Translations under genes and position numbers: made by a program | The notes under the pieces: generated by a model | Seen by the model: only the letters and a program-made list of their open reading frames with translations | The model's database searches: none | What the model was told of the DNA's origin: nothing | Source: JAFAVZ01 sp036009105 | Lineage (GTDB): Bacteria; Acidobacteriota; Thermoanaerobaculia; Gp7-AA8 | Direction: 5' to 3' | Assembly: GCA_036009105.1 (NCBI GenBank) | Contig: DASYMJ010000094.1 | Location: forward strand, 1 to 7,913 | Length of the DNA stretch: 7,913 nt | Part shown: positions 1 through 6,146 of the stretch, piece by piece | Position numbering within the stretch: position 1 is the stretch's first letter | Layout: the number at the start of each line of letters is the position of its first letter

Positions 1-422
1 TCTTCCAGCAGCGGCATGCGCACCACGACCGCGGGGCCGTCCCCGTTCGTGATGGGCGAGGAAACGTCGATCACCGTGGCCAGCTCCTGCACCTCGAACG
101 GCTTCTGCAGGAACGAGATCGCGCCGCGCTGCGAGGCCTCCAGCTGCAGCGCGTCGGAAGGGTTGCCGGTCATCAGGATAATCTTCGTCTCCAGCGAGTG
201 CTGCTTCGCGTAGCGGATGAAATCGAGCCCTTCGAAGGCGAACGGGCCGGAGAGGCGGACGTCGGTGACGACGTGCGTCGGCGTGAACCACTGCAGCGCG
301 AGCTCGGCCGACTCGAGGTCGTTGCAGGTGATCACCGTGCGGCCGTCCTGCTCCAGCGCCAGGGCCAGCCCTTCCGTCACCACCCGCTCATCATCGAGAA
401 TGATGACCACCTGCCCGCTCAA
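1..422 (-). CDS. Response regulator, receiver domain (3' end outside window)
   Basis: 140 codons are visible, read from 422 down to the window edge with no stop. Residues 4-115 form a CheY-like receiver domain. It has the acidic pair D10-D11 in VVIILDDE, the phospho-acceptor D54 in VVTDVRLSG, T85 in LMTGN, and K107 in LQKPF, so all phosphorylation-site residues are present and a histidine kinase should phosphorylate it. After residue 118 the chain leaves the receiver (SSPITNGDGPAVVVRMPLLE) and probably begins a linker or output domain that lies outside the window, so the output is unknown. The TTG start at 422 overlaps the stop of the upstream gene as TTGA, which suggests translational coupling. 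A GTG at codon 5 (410-408) is an alternative start; neither has a clear Shine-Dalgarno sequence. The cognate kinase is not visible. The receiver assignment is firm; the start and role are not. Confidence 0.85.
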   Translation of the reverse strand, partial: MSGQVVIILDDERVVTEGLALALEQDGRTVITCNDLESAELALQWFTPTHVVTDVRLSGPFAFEGLDFIRYAKQHSLETKIILMTGNPSDALQLEASQRGAISFLQKPFEVQELATVIDVSSPITNGDGPAVVVRMPLLE

Positions 423-1777
423 GGGCCGGCTTTCTGCTGCAGCGCGGCCATTGCCTTGCTGACCCAGGCCGGCTGGTCCTCGCCGCGCCGTTTGCGCGCC
501 TCGTCGATGAGGGTCAGGTTGCGCAGCGTGGTCTTCGGCTCCCACACCTCGCGCACCCGCGGCAGCGCGTTCTGCAGCGCCGTCCTTCCGGCCTGCTCGT
601 CGCGCCCGATCACGGCCAGCTCCAGCAGCGTCGCATAGTCCCAGTAGTCCGCTTTGCCGGCCGAGACGCGGCGCGACGCGGCATAGCGGACCACCGGCAC
701 GAGCTCGATGCGGCGCGGGTCGGGCGGATCGCGCAGCTCCATCAGCGTCACGGCGTTCACGCCGGGGTATGCGTCGCGCCAGTCCGCCTCGAAGCCTTTC
801 AGGTACGCGTCGATGGCCCAGTCCAGCCGCCCCGCCGCTTCGAACTCGTCGCCGGCCTTGACCGCGTCATCCCACAGGTCCTTGTACACGCGGCCGAGGA
901 GGCCGTAGGTCTCGCCGCTCGGGCCGCGTTTGGCGATGAGGTCCAGCAGCACCTGTTCCGCCTCCGCCCGCCGCTTCTTCCGGTTCAGGGCGAACGCGTA
1001 TTGCTCGCGGACGAGCACCGAAGCGGCGAGCGGCCCGGGCATCCTTCCCACCAGCCCGATCATCCGGTCCCACTGCTCGATGCCGCGCCAGGCGAGGAGA
1101 AGGTCGACCAGCACGCCGCCTTCCACCGCCTCGTAGTCGGAGATGGAGTCCTCGATGGCGGCCAGCGCCTCCACGCTTTTGGCTTGCCGCGCATCCTGCA
1201 GCTGCTTCTTTTTCTCGGCCGCGAAGTCGGCCCGCTCGTGGAAGAGGTCCGTCTTGACCCGGCTGATGTCCGCCGTGAAGTCGGTGACGAACTCGTACAC
1301 CGGGCTGTCCGCGGTCGGCGGATTGCGGCGTGCAATGCGCATGGCCTCGGCCAGCCGCTTCTTCAGCCCTTCGATCGCCTCCTCCACCTTGGTCGGCTCG
1401 CCCTGATCGTCCAGGTCGTAGGGGAAGGAGCGCTCCATCCCGATGTCGAACGGCAGGCGCTCGGTGCGGGAGAAGATCATGACCGTGCTCAGCGGACGCG
1501 CCGCGTGGCGGATGCCCAACTCGTAGAAAACGTTCGCGTTCGCCGTGGTGAGGTCCGCGATGGCGTAGGGGCAGAGCATCAGGCGCTCGAACATCTGCTT
1601 GTGGATCGAGCCGCCCGCCATCTCCTCGTCGGCCCGGATCGGCAGCAGCCCGCACGCCTCGATGGAGGGGCGGATGACCTTGTCGTAGACGGCGTCGAAG
1701 TTGATCTCCCTGCCCGCCGCATCCTTCTTCTTCTGGAAGGGCATCAGGACGAAGCAGTACTCGCGCGGAGCGCTCAT
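419..1777 (-). CDS. Deoxyribosyltransferase/TIR-like (DRHyd) domain fused to ASK-type TPR scaffold (TPR-S, DUF4071-like)
   Basis: This 452-residue soluble protein has no signal peptide or membrane segment. Residues 6-120 look like the nucleoside 2-deoxyribosyltransferase/TIR-like fold: a first strand YCFVLMPFQ, then DAVYDKVIRPSIEACG, then the signature IADLTTANANVFYELGIRHA with D75 and the putative catalytic E86. Residues about 200-430 form a helical TPR-like scaffold with ETYGLLGRVYKDLW (289-302), AIDAYLKGFEADW (321-333), YPGVNAVTLMEL (337-348), DYWDYATLLEL (377-387) and WEPKTTLRNLTLI (412-424). These match, from memory, the MAP3K TRAF-binding (DUF4071) region of animal ASK1. The known family proposal is that the N-terminal domain hydrolyses an NAD-like nucleotide and the TPR part senses the product; applying that here is inference. 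The ATG at 1777 has no Shine-Dalgarno sequence, but a TATGCT box lies 6 bases upstream, so the mRNA may be leaderless. It is followed by the overlapping response regulator gene. Confidence 0.8.
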   Translation of the reverse strand: MSAPREYCFVLMPFQKKKDAAGREINFDAVYDKVIRPSIEACGLLPIRADEEMAGGSIHKQMFERLMLCPYAIADLTTANANVFYELGIRHAARPLSTVMIFSRTERLPFDIGMERSFPYDLDDQGEPTKVEEAIEGLKKRLAEAMRIARRNPPTADSPVYEFVTDFTADISRVKTDLFHERADFAAEKKKQLQDARQAKSVEALAAIEDSISDYEAVEGGVLVDLLLAWRGIEQWDRMIGLVGRMPGPLAASVLVREQYAFALNRKKRRAEAEQVLLDLIAKRGPSGETYGLLGRVYKDLWDDAVKAGDEFEAAGRLDWAIDAYLKGFEADWRDAYPGVNAVTLMELRDPPDPRRIELVPVVRYAASRRVSAGKADYWDYATLLELAVIGRDEQAGRTALQNALPRVREVWEPKTTLRNLTLIDEARKRRGEDQPAWVSKAMAALQQKAGP

Positions 1778-1822
1778 CGATCAAGCATACATCCCGCATC
1801 AATGCGATCATCGAGCACGGCC
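1778..1822. promoter_or_regulatory. Divergent intergenic gap with possible shared promoter/operator
   Basis: These 45 bases separate two divergent genes. On the minus strand, TATGCT (1789 to 1784) matches a -10 box at 4 of 6 positions. It lies 6 bases before the ATG at 1777, the usual spacing for a leaderless start, but no convincing -35 box is visible. An inverted repeat of 5 bases, CGCAT-CA-ATGCG (1795-1806), and a CGAT-C-ATCG repeat (1805-1813) sit between the starts. They are short enough to be chance in this composition. No clear plus-strand promoter is visible. Confidence 0.25.
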
Positions 1823-2941
1823 ATGCATCGCGACCTGTTTCCCATCACCCGCCACCTCGTCTACTTCAACCACGCGGCGGTCGGGCCGCTTTCGATTCGC
1901 GCGTACGAGGCGATGGAGCGCCACGCGCGCGACCAGCGCGATTTCGGCGCGCTGCACTGGCGCGAGTGGTACGCCGAATACGACCGCCTGCGCGAAGCCG
2001 CCGCCCGCCTCCTCGGCGCGAACGACCCGCGCGAGGTGGCCATCCTCAAGAACACTTCCGAGGGGTTGTCGTTCGTGGCGGAGGGGTTCGCCTGGCGGGA
2101 GGGGGACAACGTCGTCACCACCGCGTTCGAGTTCCCGTCGAACTGGACGCCGTGGAAGCGGCTGGAGCGACGCGGGGTGGAGGTGCGGGTGGTGCCCGCG
2201 GTGACCGCGGAGGAGATCGAGAAGCGGATCGATGGCAACACCCGCATCGTCACCATCTCCTCGGTCGCCTTCCACAACGGCTTCGCGGCGGACCTGGAGG
2301 CGATCGGCGCACTTTGCGCGCGCCGCGGTGTCCTCTTCTGCGTGGACGCAATCCAGAGCCTCGGCGTGCTGCCCATCGAGGTGCGGCGATCGAACATCGC
2401 CTTCCTTGCCGCGGACGGCCACAAGTGGATGTGCGGCCCGGAGGGGGCGGCCATCTTCTACGTCGCGGCGGAGCATCGGGACAAGGTGGAGCCGCCGGAG
2501 ATCGGCTGGACCAACATCGAGCGCCGCGGGCGGTTCATCGGCACCGGCATCGACCTCCTTCCGGACGCGCGCCGCTACGAGGCCGGCTCGCTGAACACGA
2601 ACGGCATCTACGGCCTGCGGGCGGCCATCGAGCTGCTGCTGGAGATCGGCATCGAATCGATTGCGGCCGAGGCGGTGCGGATCACCGCCCTGCTCGCGGA
2701 TGGGTTGGAGGAGCTCGGGCTGCGCCTCGGAGGGGAGCGTCCGGTGCGCTCATCCATCGTCGGCGCCGCTCCACCATTTGTAGACGGCCGGGAGCTGCTG
2801 CGCCTGCACGGGGAGCTGGAGAAACAGGATGTGGTTTGCGCCCCGCGCGAAGGCCTGCTGCGGTTTTCCCCCCATTTCTACAACGATGAGAATGACGTCG
2901 GGCGGGTGCTCGATGTGCTCCGAACGTTGACGCAACCGTAA
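1823..2941 (+). CDS. Class V aminotransferase-fold PLP-dependent enzyme, substrate unknown
   Basis: This 372-residue enzyme belongs to the fold-type I, class V aminotransferase family (relatives include isopenicillin N epimerase, kynureninase and SufS). The N-terminal YFNHAAVGPLS (14-24) is the family's substrate loop. The cofactor site is visible as NTSEGL (77-82), VDAIQSLG with D175 and Q178 (pairing with the pyridine nitrogen and O3'), and DGHKWMCGPEG with the Schiff-base K201. RRYEAGSLNTNGIYGL (250-265) and a C-terminal REGLLRFSPHFYN with R347 (likely carboxylate binding) follow. A cysteine desulfurase would have a Cys in a flexible loop near the C-terminus. The nearest, C339, lies in VVCAPREG, which reads as a core strand, so desulfurase activity is unlikely. 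The ATG at 1823 is chosen because the family match begins there. An in-frame ATG at 1802 would add 7 residues; neither has a good ribosome binding site. rmuC follows 16 bases later, probably in the same transcript. Confidence 0.88.
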   Translation: MHRDLFPITRHLVYFNHAAVGPLSIRAYEAMERHARDQRDFGALHWREWYAEYDRLREAAARLLGANDPREVAILKNTSEGLSFVAEGFAWREGDNVVTTAFEFPSNWTPWKRLERRGVEVRVVPAVTAEEIEKRIDGNTRIVTISSVAFHNGFAADLEAIGALCARRGVLFCVDAIQSLGVLPIEVRRSNIAFLAADGHKWMCGPEGAAIFYVAAEHRDKVEPPEIGWTNIERRGRFIGTGIDLLPDARRYEAGSLNTNGIYGLRAAIELLLEIGIESIAAEAVRITALLADGLEELGLRLGGERPVRSSIVGAAPPFVDGRELLRLHGELEKQDVVCAPREGLLRFSPHFYNDENDVGRVLDVLRTLTQP

Positions 2942-2957
2942 CCGTCCCCCATCATCA

Positions 2958-4316
2958 ATGCACATGCTCATCGGGATCGGATTGCTCGCCCTCGCGATCG
3001 GAATCTTCGCCGGGTGGATGCTCGCCTCCTATCGCCGCGGCCCGCTCGTCCACCGGGCGCTGGCCGAGCGCGACCTGGCGCTGTCCGAGCGGCAGAAGGC
3101 GGAGCGGGCGGTGGCGGACATGCAACGCCGGGTAGAGCTGGCCCAGCAGTCGGCCGCGCGGGCGGATACGAAGGCGACCGAGGCGGAGCGGGTGCTGGCC
3201 AACCACGACCAGATGCGGCAGGAGATCGAGAACGCGTTCGCCAAGCTGGCCCAGCAGGCGGTGCAGGGAGCGACCGAGCGCCTGGTGCAGATGAACAAGC
3301 AGCAGGTGATCGGCGCCGTCGACACCAAGAAGGCGGAGATCGAGGCGCTGCTCACGCCGGTGCGGGAGATGCTGGAAGGCTACCGCGGCGAGATTGCCAA
3401 GTCGGAGCAGGCCCGGAACGCGGTATACGGCGGGCTGCAGGAGCAGCTCAAGTCGGTGCTCAGCGCGCAGGAGGCGGTGCATCGCGAGGCCTCCCGCCTG
3501 ACCAACGCGCTGCAGTCGCCCACCATCCGCGGCTCCTGGGGCGAGAGCTCGCTCAAGCGCTGCGTGGAGCTGGCCGGCATGGTGGAGTGGTGCGACTTCG
3601 ACAGCCAGCGGACGTTCTTCGGCGACGAGGGGCAGCGCCTCCGCCCCGACCTCATCGTCCGCCTGCCGAACAAGCGGGTGATCGCCATCGACGCGAAGGT
3701 GCCGCTCACCGACTACACGCTCGCCGCGAACGAGACGGACGATGCGCGCCGCCGCGAGCACCTCGCCCAACACGTCCGCACCGTGCGCCGCCACATCGAC
3801 TCGCTGGCCCGCCGCGAATACCAGGCCTCCATCGGCGACACGCTCGATTTCGTGGTGCTCTTCGTCCCCGGCGAGCACTTCCTCTCCGCGGCGCTCATCA
3901 CCGACCCGACCCTCTTCGATCACGCCGCCGACCGGAAGATCTATCTCGCCTCGCCGACGGTCCTGCTCCCGCTCCTCCGCGCCGTGAACGCGGGGTGGAA
4001 GGCGGAGAAGACGGAGGAGAACGCGAAGAAGATGCACGACGCCGGCGTGGAGCTCTTCAACCGCTTCATGAAGGTGATGGAGCACATCGCGAACGTGGGC
4101 GGCTCGCTGGCCCGCACGGTGGAGCAGTACAACAACATGATCCGCTCCATCGACACCCGCCTCTGGCCGAAGGCCGAGGAGCTGCAGCGCATGTCCGGCA
4201 GCGGCAAGGACTTGGGCGAGCTCAAGCAGATCGAGGCCACCCCGCTGGAGTCGTCGAAGCTGCGCCTGACCACGCAGGGGGAAGAGCCGGGGGATGTGGT
4301 GAAGATTACGGGGTAG
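2958..4316 (+). CDS. rmuC: DNA recombination protein RmuC
   Basis: This 452-residue protein has the standard RmuC layout and length. Residues 3-23 are a hydrophobic N-terminal anchor (MLIGIGLLALAIGIFAGWML). Residues about 30-185 are charged, Gln- and Glu-rich heptad-like helix typical of its coiled coil. The conserved C-terminal domain runs from about 188 to 405, with RGSWGESSLKR (191-201), RPDLIVRLPNKRVIAIDAKVPL (from 229), DFVVLFVPGEHFL (297-309) and ASPTVLLPLLRAV (331-343). P230-D231 and D245-x-K247 match a PD-(D/E)xK nuclease core. In E. coli, RmuC limits inverted-repeat recombination and is presumed to be a DNA-processing nuclease, though its reaction is poorly defined. It starts 16 bases after the aminotransferase stop. 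The ATG at 2958 lacks a Shine-Dalgarno sequence, and an ATG two codons later (2964) is equally possible. No terminator-like hairpin with a T run follows the stop. Confidence 0.96.
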   Translation: MHMLIGIGLLALAIGIFAGWMLASYRRGPLVHRALAERDLALSERQKAERAVADMQRRVELAQQSAARADTKATEAERVLANHDQMRQEIENAFAKLAQQAVQGATERLVQMNKQQVIGAVDTKKAEIEALLTPVREMLEGYRGEIAKSEQARNAVYGGLQEQLKSVLSAQEAVHREASRLTNALQSPTIRGSWGESSLKRCVELAGMVEWCDFDSQRTFFGDEGQRLRPDLIVRLPNKRVIAIDAKVPLTDYTLAANETDDARRREHLAQHVRTVRRHIDSLARREYQASIGDTLDFVVLFVPGEHFLSAALITDPTLFDHAADRKIYLASPTVLLPLLRAVNAGWKAEKTEENAKKMHDAGVELFNRFMKVMEHIANVGGSLARTVEQYNNMIRSIDTRLWPKAEELQRMSGSGKDLGELKQIEATPLESSKLRLTTQGEEPGDVVKITG

Positions 4317-4364
4317 TTACCAGCAACTGCCCGCCGCCCGCCACTGTGTTAGCATCCGTAAATC

Positions 4365-4433
4365 ATGAAGAGCCACCTTCACATCCGGGAGCACGAGTCG
4401 GCCGCGGTCGCCTCGTGTCTTTGGCTCCTCTGA
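4365..4433 (+). CDS. Candidate trp leader peptide (22 residues)
   Basis: A short ATG-to-TGA frame of 22 codons begins with MKSHLHIREH and ends SCLWLL. Its single Trp codon (TGG at 4422-4424, codon 20) lies on the 3' side of the possible stem-loop at 4388-4428, three codons before the stop. There is no Shine-Dalgarno sequence, but the putative start of transcription is about 3 bases upstream, so it could be read from a leaderless mRNA, as is known for the trpL leader of Sinorhizobium. Against it, classic trp leader peptides carry two or three adjacent Trp codons, and a chance short frame with one Trp is not rare. The position upstream of a trp operon is the main support. Confidence 0.3.
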   Translation: MKSHLHIREHESAAVASCLWLL

Positions 4434-4510
4434 TTCCGCAACTTCACTGAGCTCTCTCCGATGGCGTCGATGGTGACGGCCGCCCCGCCCATCCGCCCGT
4501 AAGAAAATCA

Positions 4511-4516
4511 CGGAGA
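4511..4516 (+). promoter_or_regulatory. Ribosome binding site of trpG
   Basis: CGGAGA contains the GGAG core 6 bases before the ATG at 4522, which supports that start. Its exact complement TCTCCG lies 50 bases upstream (4455-4460) in the leader, so the site could be hidden in a helix. Confidence 0.65.
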
Positions 4517-4521
4517 CCGCC

Positions 4522-5133
4522 ATGCTCATCGTCATCGACAACTACGACTCCTTCACCTACAACCTCGTCCAGCAGATCGAGCGCCTGGCCGGAATGGCCA
4601 TCGGCGTGGTGCGCAATGACGCGTTCGATCCCGACCAACTCCTCGCCTCCCGGCCGCGCTCCATCGTCATCTCCCCCGGCCCCGGCACCCCCGCCCGGGC
4701 CGGCCGCATCGTCGAGCTCATCCGGGCCAACCACACCATCCCCATGCTCGGCGTCTGCCTCGGGCATCAGGCCATCGGCGAGGCATTCGGCGGCCGGATC
4801 ATGCGCGGCAAAGTGCCGGTGCACGGCAAGGTCACGCACGTCCAGCACCGCGGCGAGCGGCTCTTCCAGGATTGCCCCATGCCGCTCAGCACGGCGCGGT
4901 ATCACTCCCTGGTGATCGATCGCAGCATGCTGCCGGACGAGCTGACCGTCGACGCGGAGACGGAGGACGGCGTGATCATGGCCGTGACCCACAAGACGCG
5001 GCCGATCTACGGCATCCAGTTCCATCCCGAGTCCTACGGCACCGTCGACGGCGACCTGCTGATCCGCAACTTCCTCGACGTCAGCATCCCGGCCGTGCTG
5101 GCCGAGCAGGAGCGGGCCGAGGCGCTGCGATGA
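4522..5133 (+). CDS. trpG: Anthranilate synthase component II (glutamine amidotransferase)
   Basis: This class I glutamine amidotransferase of 203 residues has the usual TrpG length. It hydrolyses glutamine and passes ammonia to TrpE, which makes anthranilate from chorismate. The opening MLIVIDNYDSFTYNLVQ and ISPGPGTP (50-57) are typical. The catalytic triad is C79 in GVCLGHQ, H168 and E170 in FHPES. HGKV (101-104) and RYHSL (126-130) are also family signatures. It opens the operon and its TGA overlaps the trpD start as ATGA. No trpE is present upstream, where rmuC lies, so its partner must be encoded elsewhere. TrpG and PabA are nearly indistinguishable by sequence, and one protein often serves both tryptophan and folate synthesis. 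The call as trpG rests on the operon context. Confidence 0.94.
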   Translation: MLIVIDNYDSFTYNLVQQIERLAGMAIGVVRNDAFDPDQLLASRPRSIVISPGPGTPARAGRIVELIRANHTIPMLGVCLGHQAIGEAFGGRIMRGKVPVHGKVTHVQHRGERLFQDCPMPLSTARYHSLVIDRSMLPDELTVDAETEDGVIMAVTHKTRPIYGIQFHPESYGTVDGDLLIRNFLDVSIPAVLAEQERAEALR

Positions 5134-6146
5134 TCGCCGAGGCCATCCGGCGGGTGGTGGAGCGGCAGGATCTGGGGCGGGAGGAGATGCACGCCGTCTT
5201 CTCCGAGATGATGGATGGCGGCGCGTCTGATGTGCAGAAGGCGGCGCTCCTCGTCGCGCTGCGGATGAAAGGGGAGACGGCGGAGGAGATCACCGGCGCC
5301 GCGTTGGCCATGCGCGAGCGCGTCACGCCGCTCGACGTCGACCGCAACGGTCTGGTCGACACCTGCGGGACGGGGGGCGACGGCCGCGGCACGTTCAACG
5401 TCTCGACCCTTGCCGCGCTCGTGGCGGCCGGCGCGGGGGCGATCGTGGCCAAGCACGGCAACCGCGCCGTCTCGTCCGCTTGCGGCAGCGCCGATCTGCT
5501 CTCCGCGTTGGGCGTGGACATCGAGCTCGATGCGCGGCAGATGTCGAGCGTTTTGCGGCGGGTGGGCATCGCGTTCCTCTTCGCGCCGCGTTTGCATCCG
5601 GCCATGAAGGCCGTGGTCGGCGTGCGGCGCGAGCTCGGCATCCGCACGATCTTCAACGTCCTGGGGCCGCTGACCAACCCCGCCTTCGCGCGGCGGCAGG
5701 TCATCGGCGTCTACTCCGATCACCTGGTGGAAGTGATCGGCCGCGTGCTGCTGGCGCTCGAAGCGGAGCACGCGCTGGTGGTGCACAGCCGCGACGGCCT
5801 GGACGAGATCTCCGTCTCCGCGCCGACGCGCATCTGCGAAGTGCGCGACGGCGGGATGCGGGTCTTCCAGCTCGAGCCGGGGCAGCTCGGCCTGCCGACG
5901 CATTCCATCGAGGACGTGGCGGGCGGCGACGCCGCGATGAACGCTCGCATCGCGCGTGAGGTGCTGGGCGGCGGCGACGGCGCGGCGCGGGACATCGTGA
6001 TCGCCAACGCCGGCGCGGCGCTGTACGTGGCGGGCGCGGCGCCGACCCTGCTGGACGGAGCGGCGCTGGCCCGGCACGCGCTCGCTTCCGGCGCGGCGAA
6101 AGCGAAGCTTGACGAGCTGGTGAGCGCGTCGCGGAGCGCCGCATGA
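5130..6146 (+). CDS. trpD: Anthranilate phosphoribosyltransferase
   Basis: TrpD joins anthranilate to phosphoribosyl pyrophosphate, giving phosphoribosylanthranilate and pyrophosphate. The 338 residues match the family length. The N-terminal helical domain (about 1-70) is followed by the PRPP-binding glycine loop DTCGTGGDGRGTFN (77-90). Next come KHGNRAVSSACGSAD (108-122), the anthranilate-side loop NVLGPLTNP (176-184), and the metal-binding D225-E226 in RDGLDEIS. No key residue is missing. The start at 5130 overlaps the trpG stop (ATGA) and has GAGG (5119-5122) 7 bases upstream. The open frame continues further upstream inside trpG, but family similarity begins only at this ATG. Its own stop overlaps trpC in the same way, so coupled translation is expected. 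Confidence 0.97.
   Translation: MIAEAIRRVVERQDLGREEMHAVFSEMMDGGASDVQKAALLVALRMKGETAEEITGAALAMRERVTPLDVDRNGLVDTCGTGGDGRGTFNVSTLAALVAAGAGAIVAKHGNRAVSSACGSADLLSALGVDIELDARQMSSVLRRVGIAFLFAPRLHPAMKAVVGVRRELGIRTIFNVLGPLTNPAFARRQVIGVYSDHLVEVIGRVLLALEAEHALVVHSRDGLDEISVSAPTRICEVRDGGMRVFQLEPGQLGLPTHSIEDVAGGDAAMNARIAREVLGGGDGAARDIVIANAGAALYVAGAAPTLLDGAALARHALASGAAKAKLDELVSASRSAA

Larger units (their letters stand above)
4317..4521 (+). promoter_or_regulatory. trp operon leader: candidate promoter and attenuator-like region
   Basis: This is the only sizeable non-coding gap in the window, and it lies directly upstream of trpG. A TGT-TAGCAT element (4347-4355) fits an extended -10 box. CTGCCC at 4327-4332, 17 bases upstream, is a poor -35 with 3 of 6 matches. 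Transcription would start near 4362, just before a short ATG frame at 4365. CACGAG (4392-4397) and CTCGTG (4412-4417) form a perfect 6-base stem, and GGAG/CTCC (4388-4391 with 4425-4428) could extend it. TCTCCG (4455-4460) is complementary to CGGAGA (4511-4516), the trpG Shine-Dalgarno. Another imperfect stem joins ATGGCG (4461-4466) and CGCCCAT (4486-4492). No stem is followed by a T run, so no intrinsic terminator is visible. Confidence 0.4.

Noticed and set aside
867..1811. Second minus-strand open frame (314 codons) overlapping the scaffold gene in another frame
   Set aside because: Its Arg/Gly-rich composition lacks any motif, while the overlapping 452-residue frame has two recognisable domains.
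1001..1822. Upstream in-frame extension of the aminotransferase open frame to 1001
   Set aside because: It runs antisense through the conserved scaffold gene, has low-complexity Arg/Leu/Val-rich content and no family match. The enzyme's homology begins at the ATG at 1823.
1823..2941. Cysteine desulfurase (SufS/IscS) identity for the PLP enzyme
   Set aside because: The C-terminal Cys-containing loop of desulfurases is not seen. C339 lies in what reads as a core strand just before the substrate-binding Arg region.
2955..4085. Minus-strand open frame (376 codons) opposite rmuC
   Set aside because: Its translation is Leu/Arg/His-rich without domain motifs, and the plus strand is a clear RmuC.
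4461..4502. Second short frame in the trp leader (13 codons, ATG to TAA)
   Set aside because: It has no Trp codon, no ribosome binding site and is rich in Ala/Pro. It is likely chance.
4317..4521. Intrinsic terminator or classic transcription attenuator
   Set aside because: GC-rich stems exist, but none is followed by a run of T, so a Rho-independent terminator is not supported.
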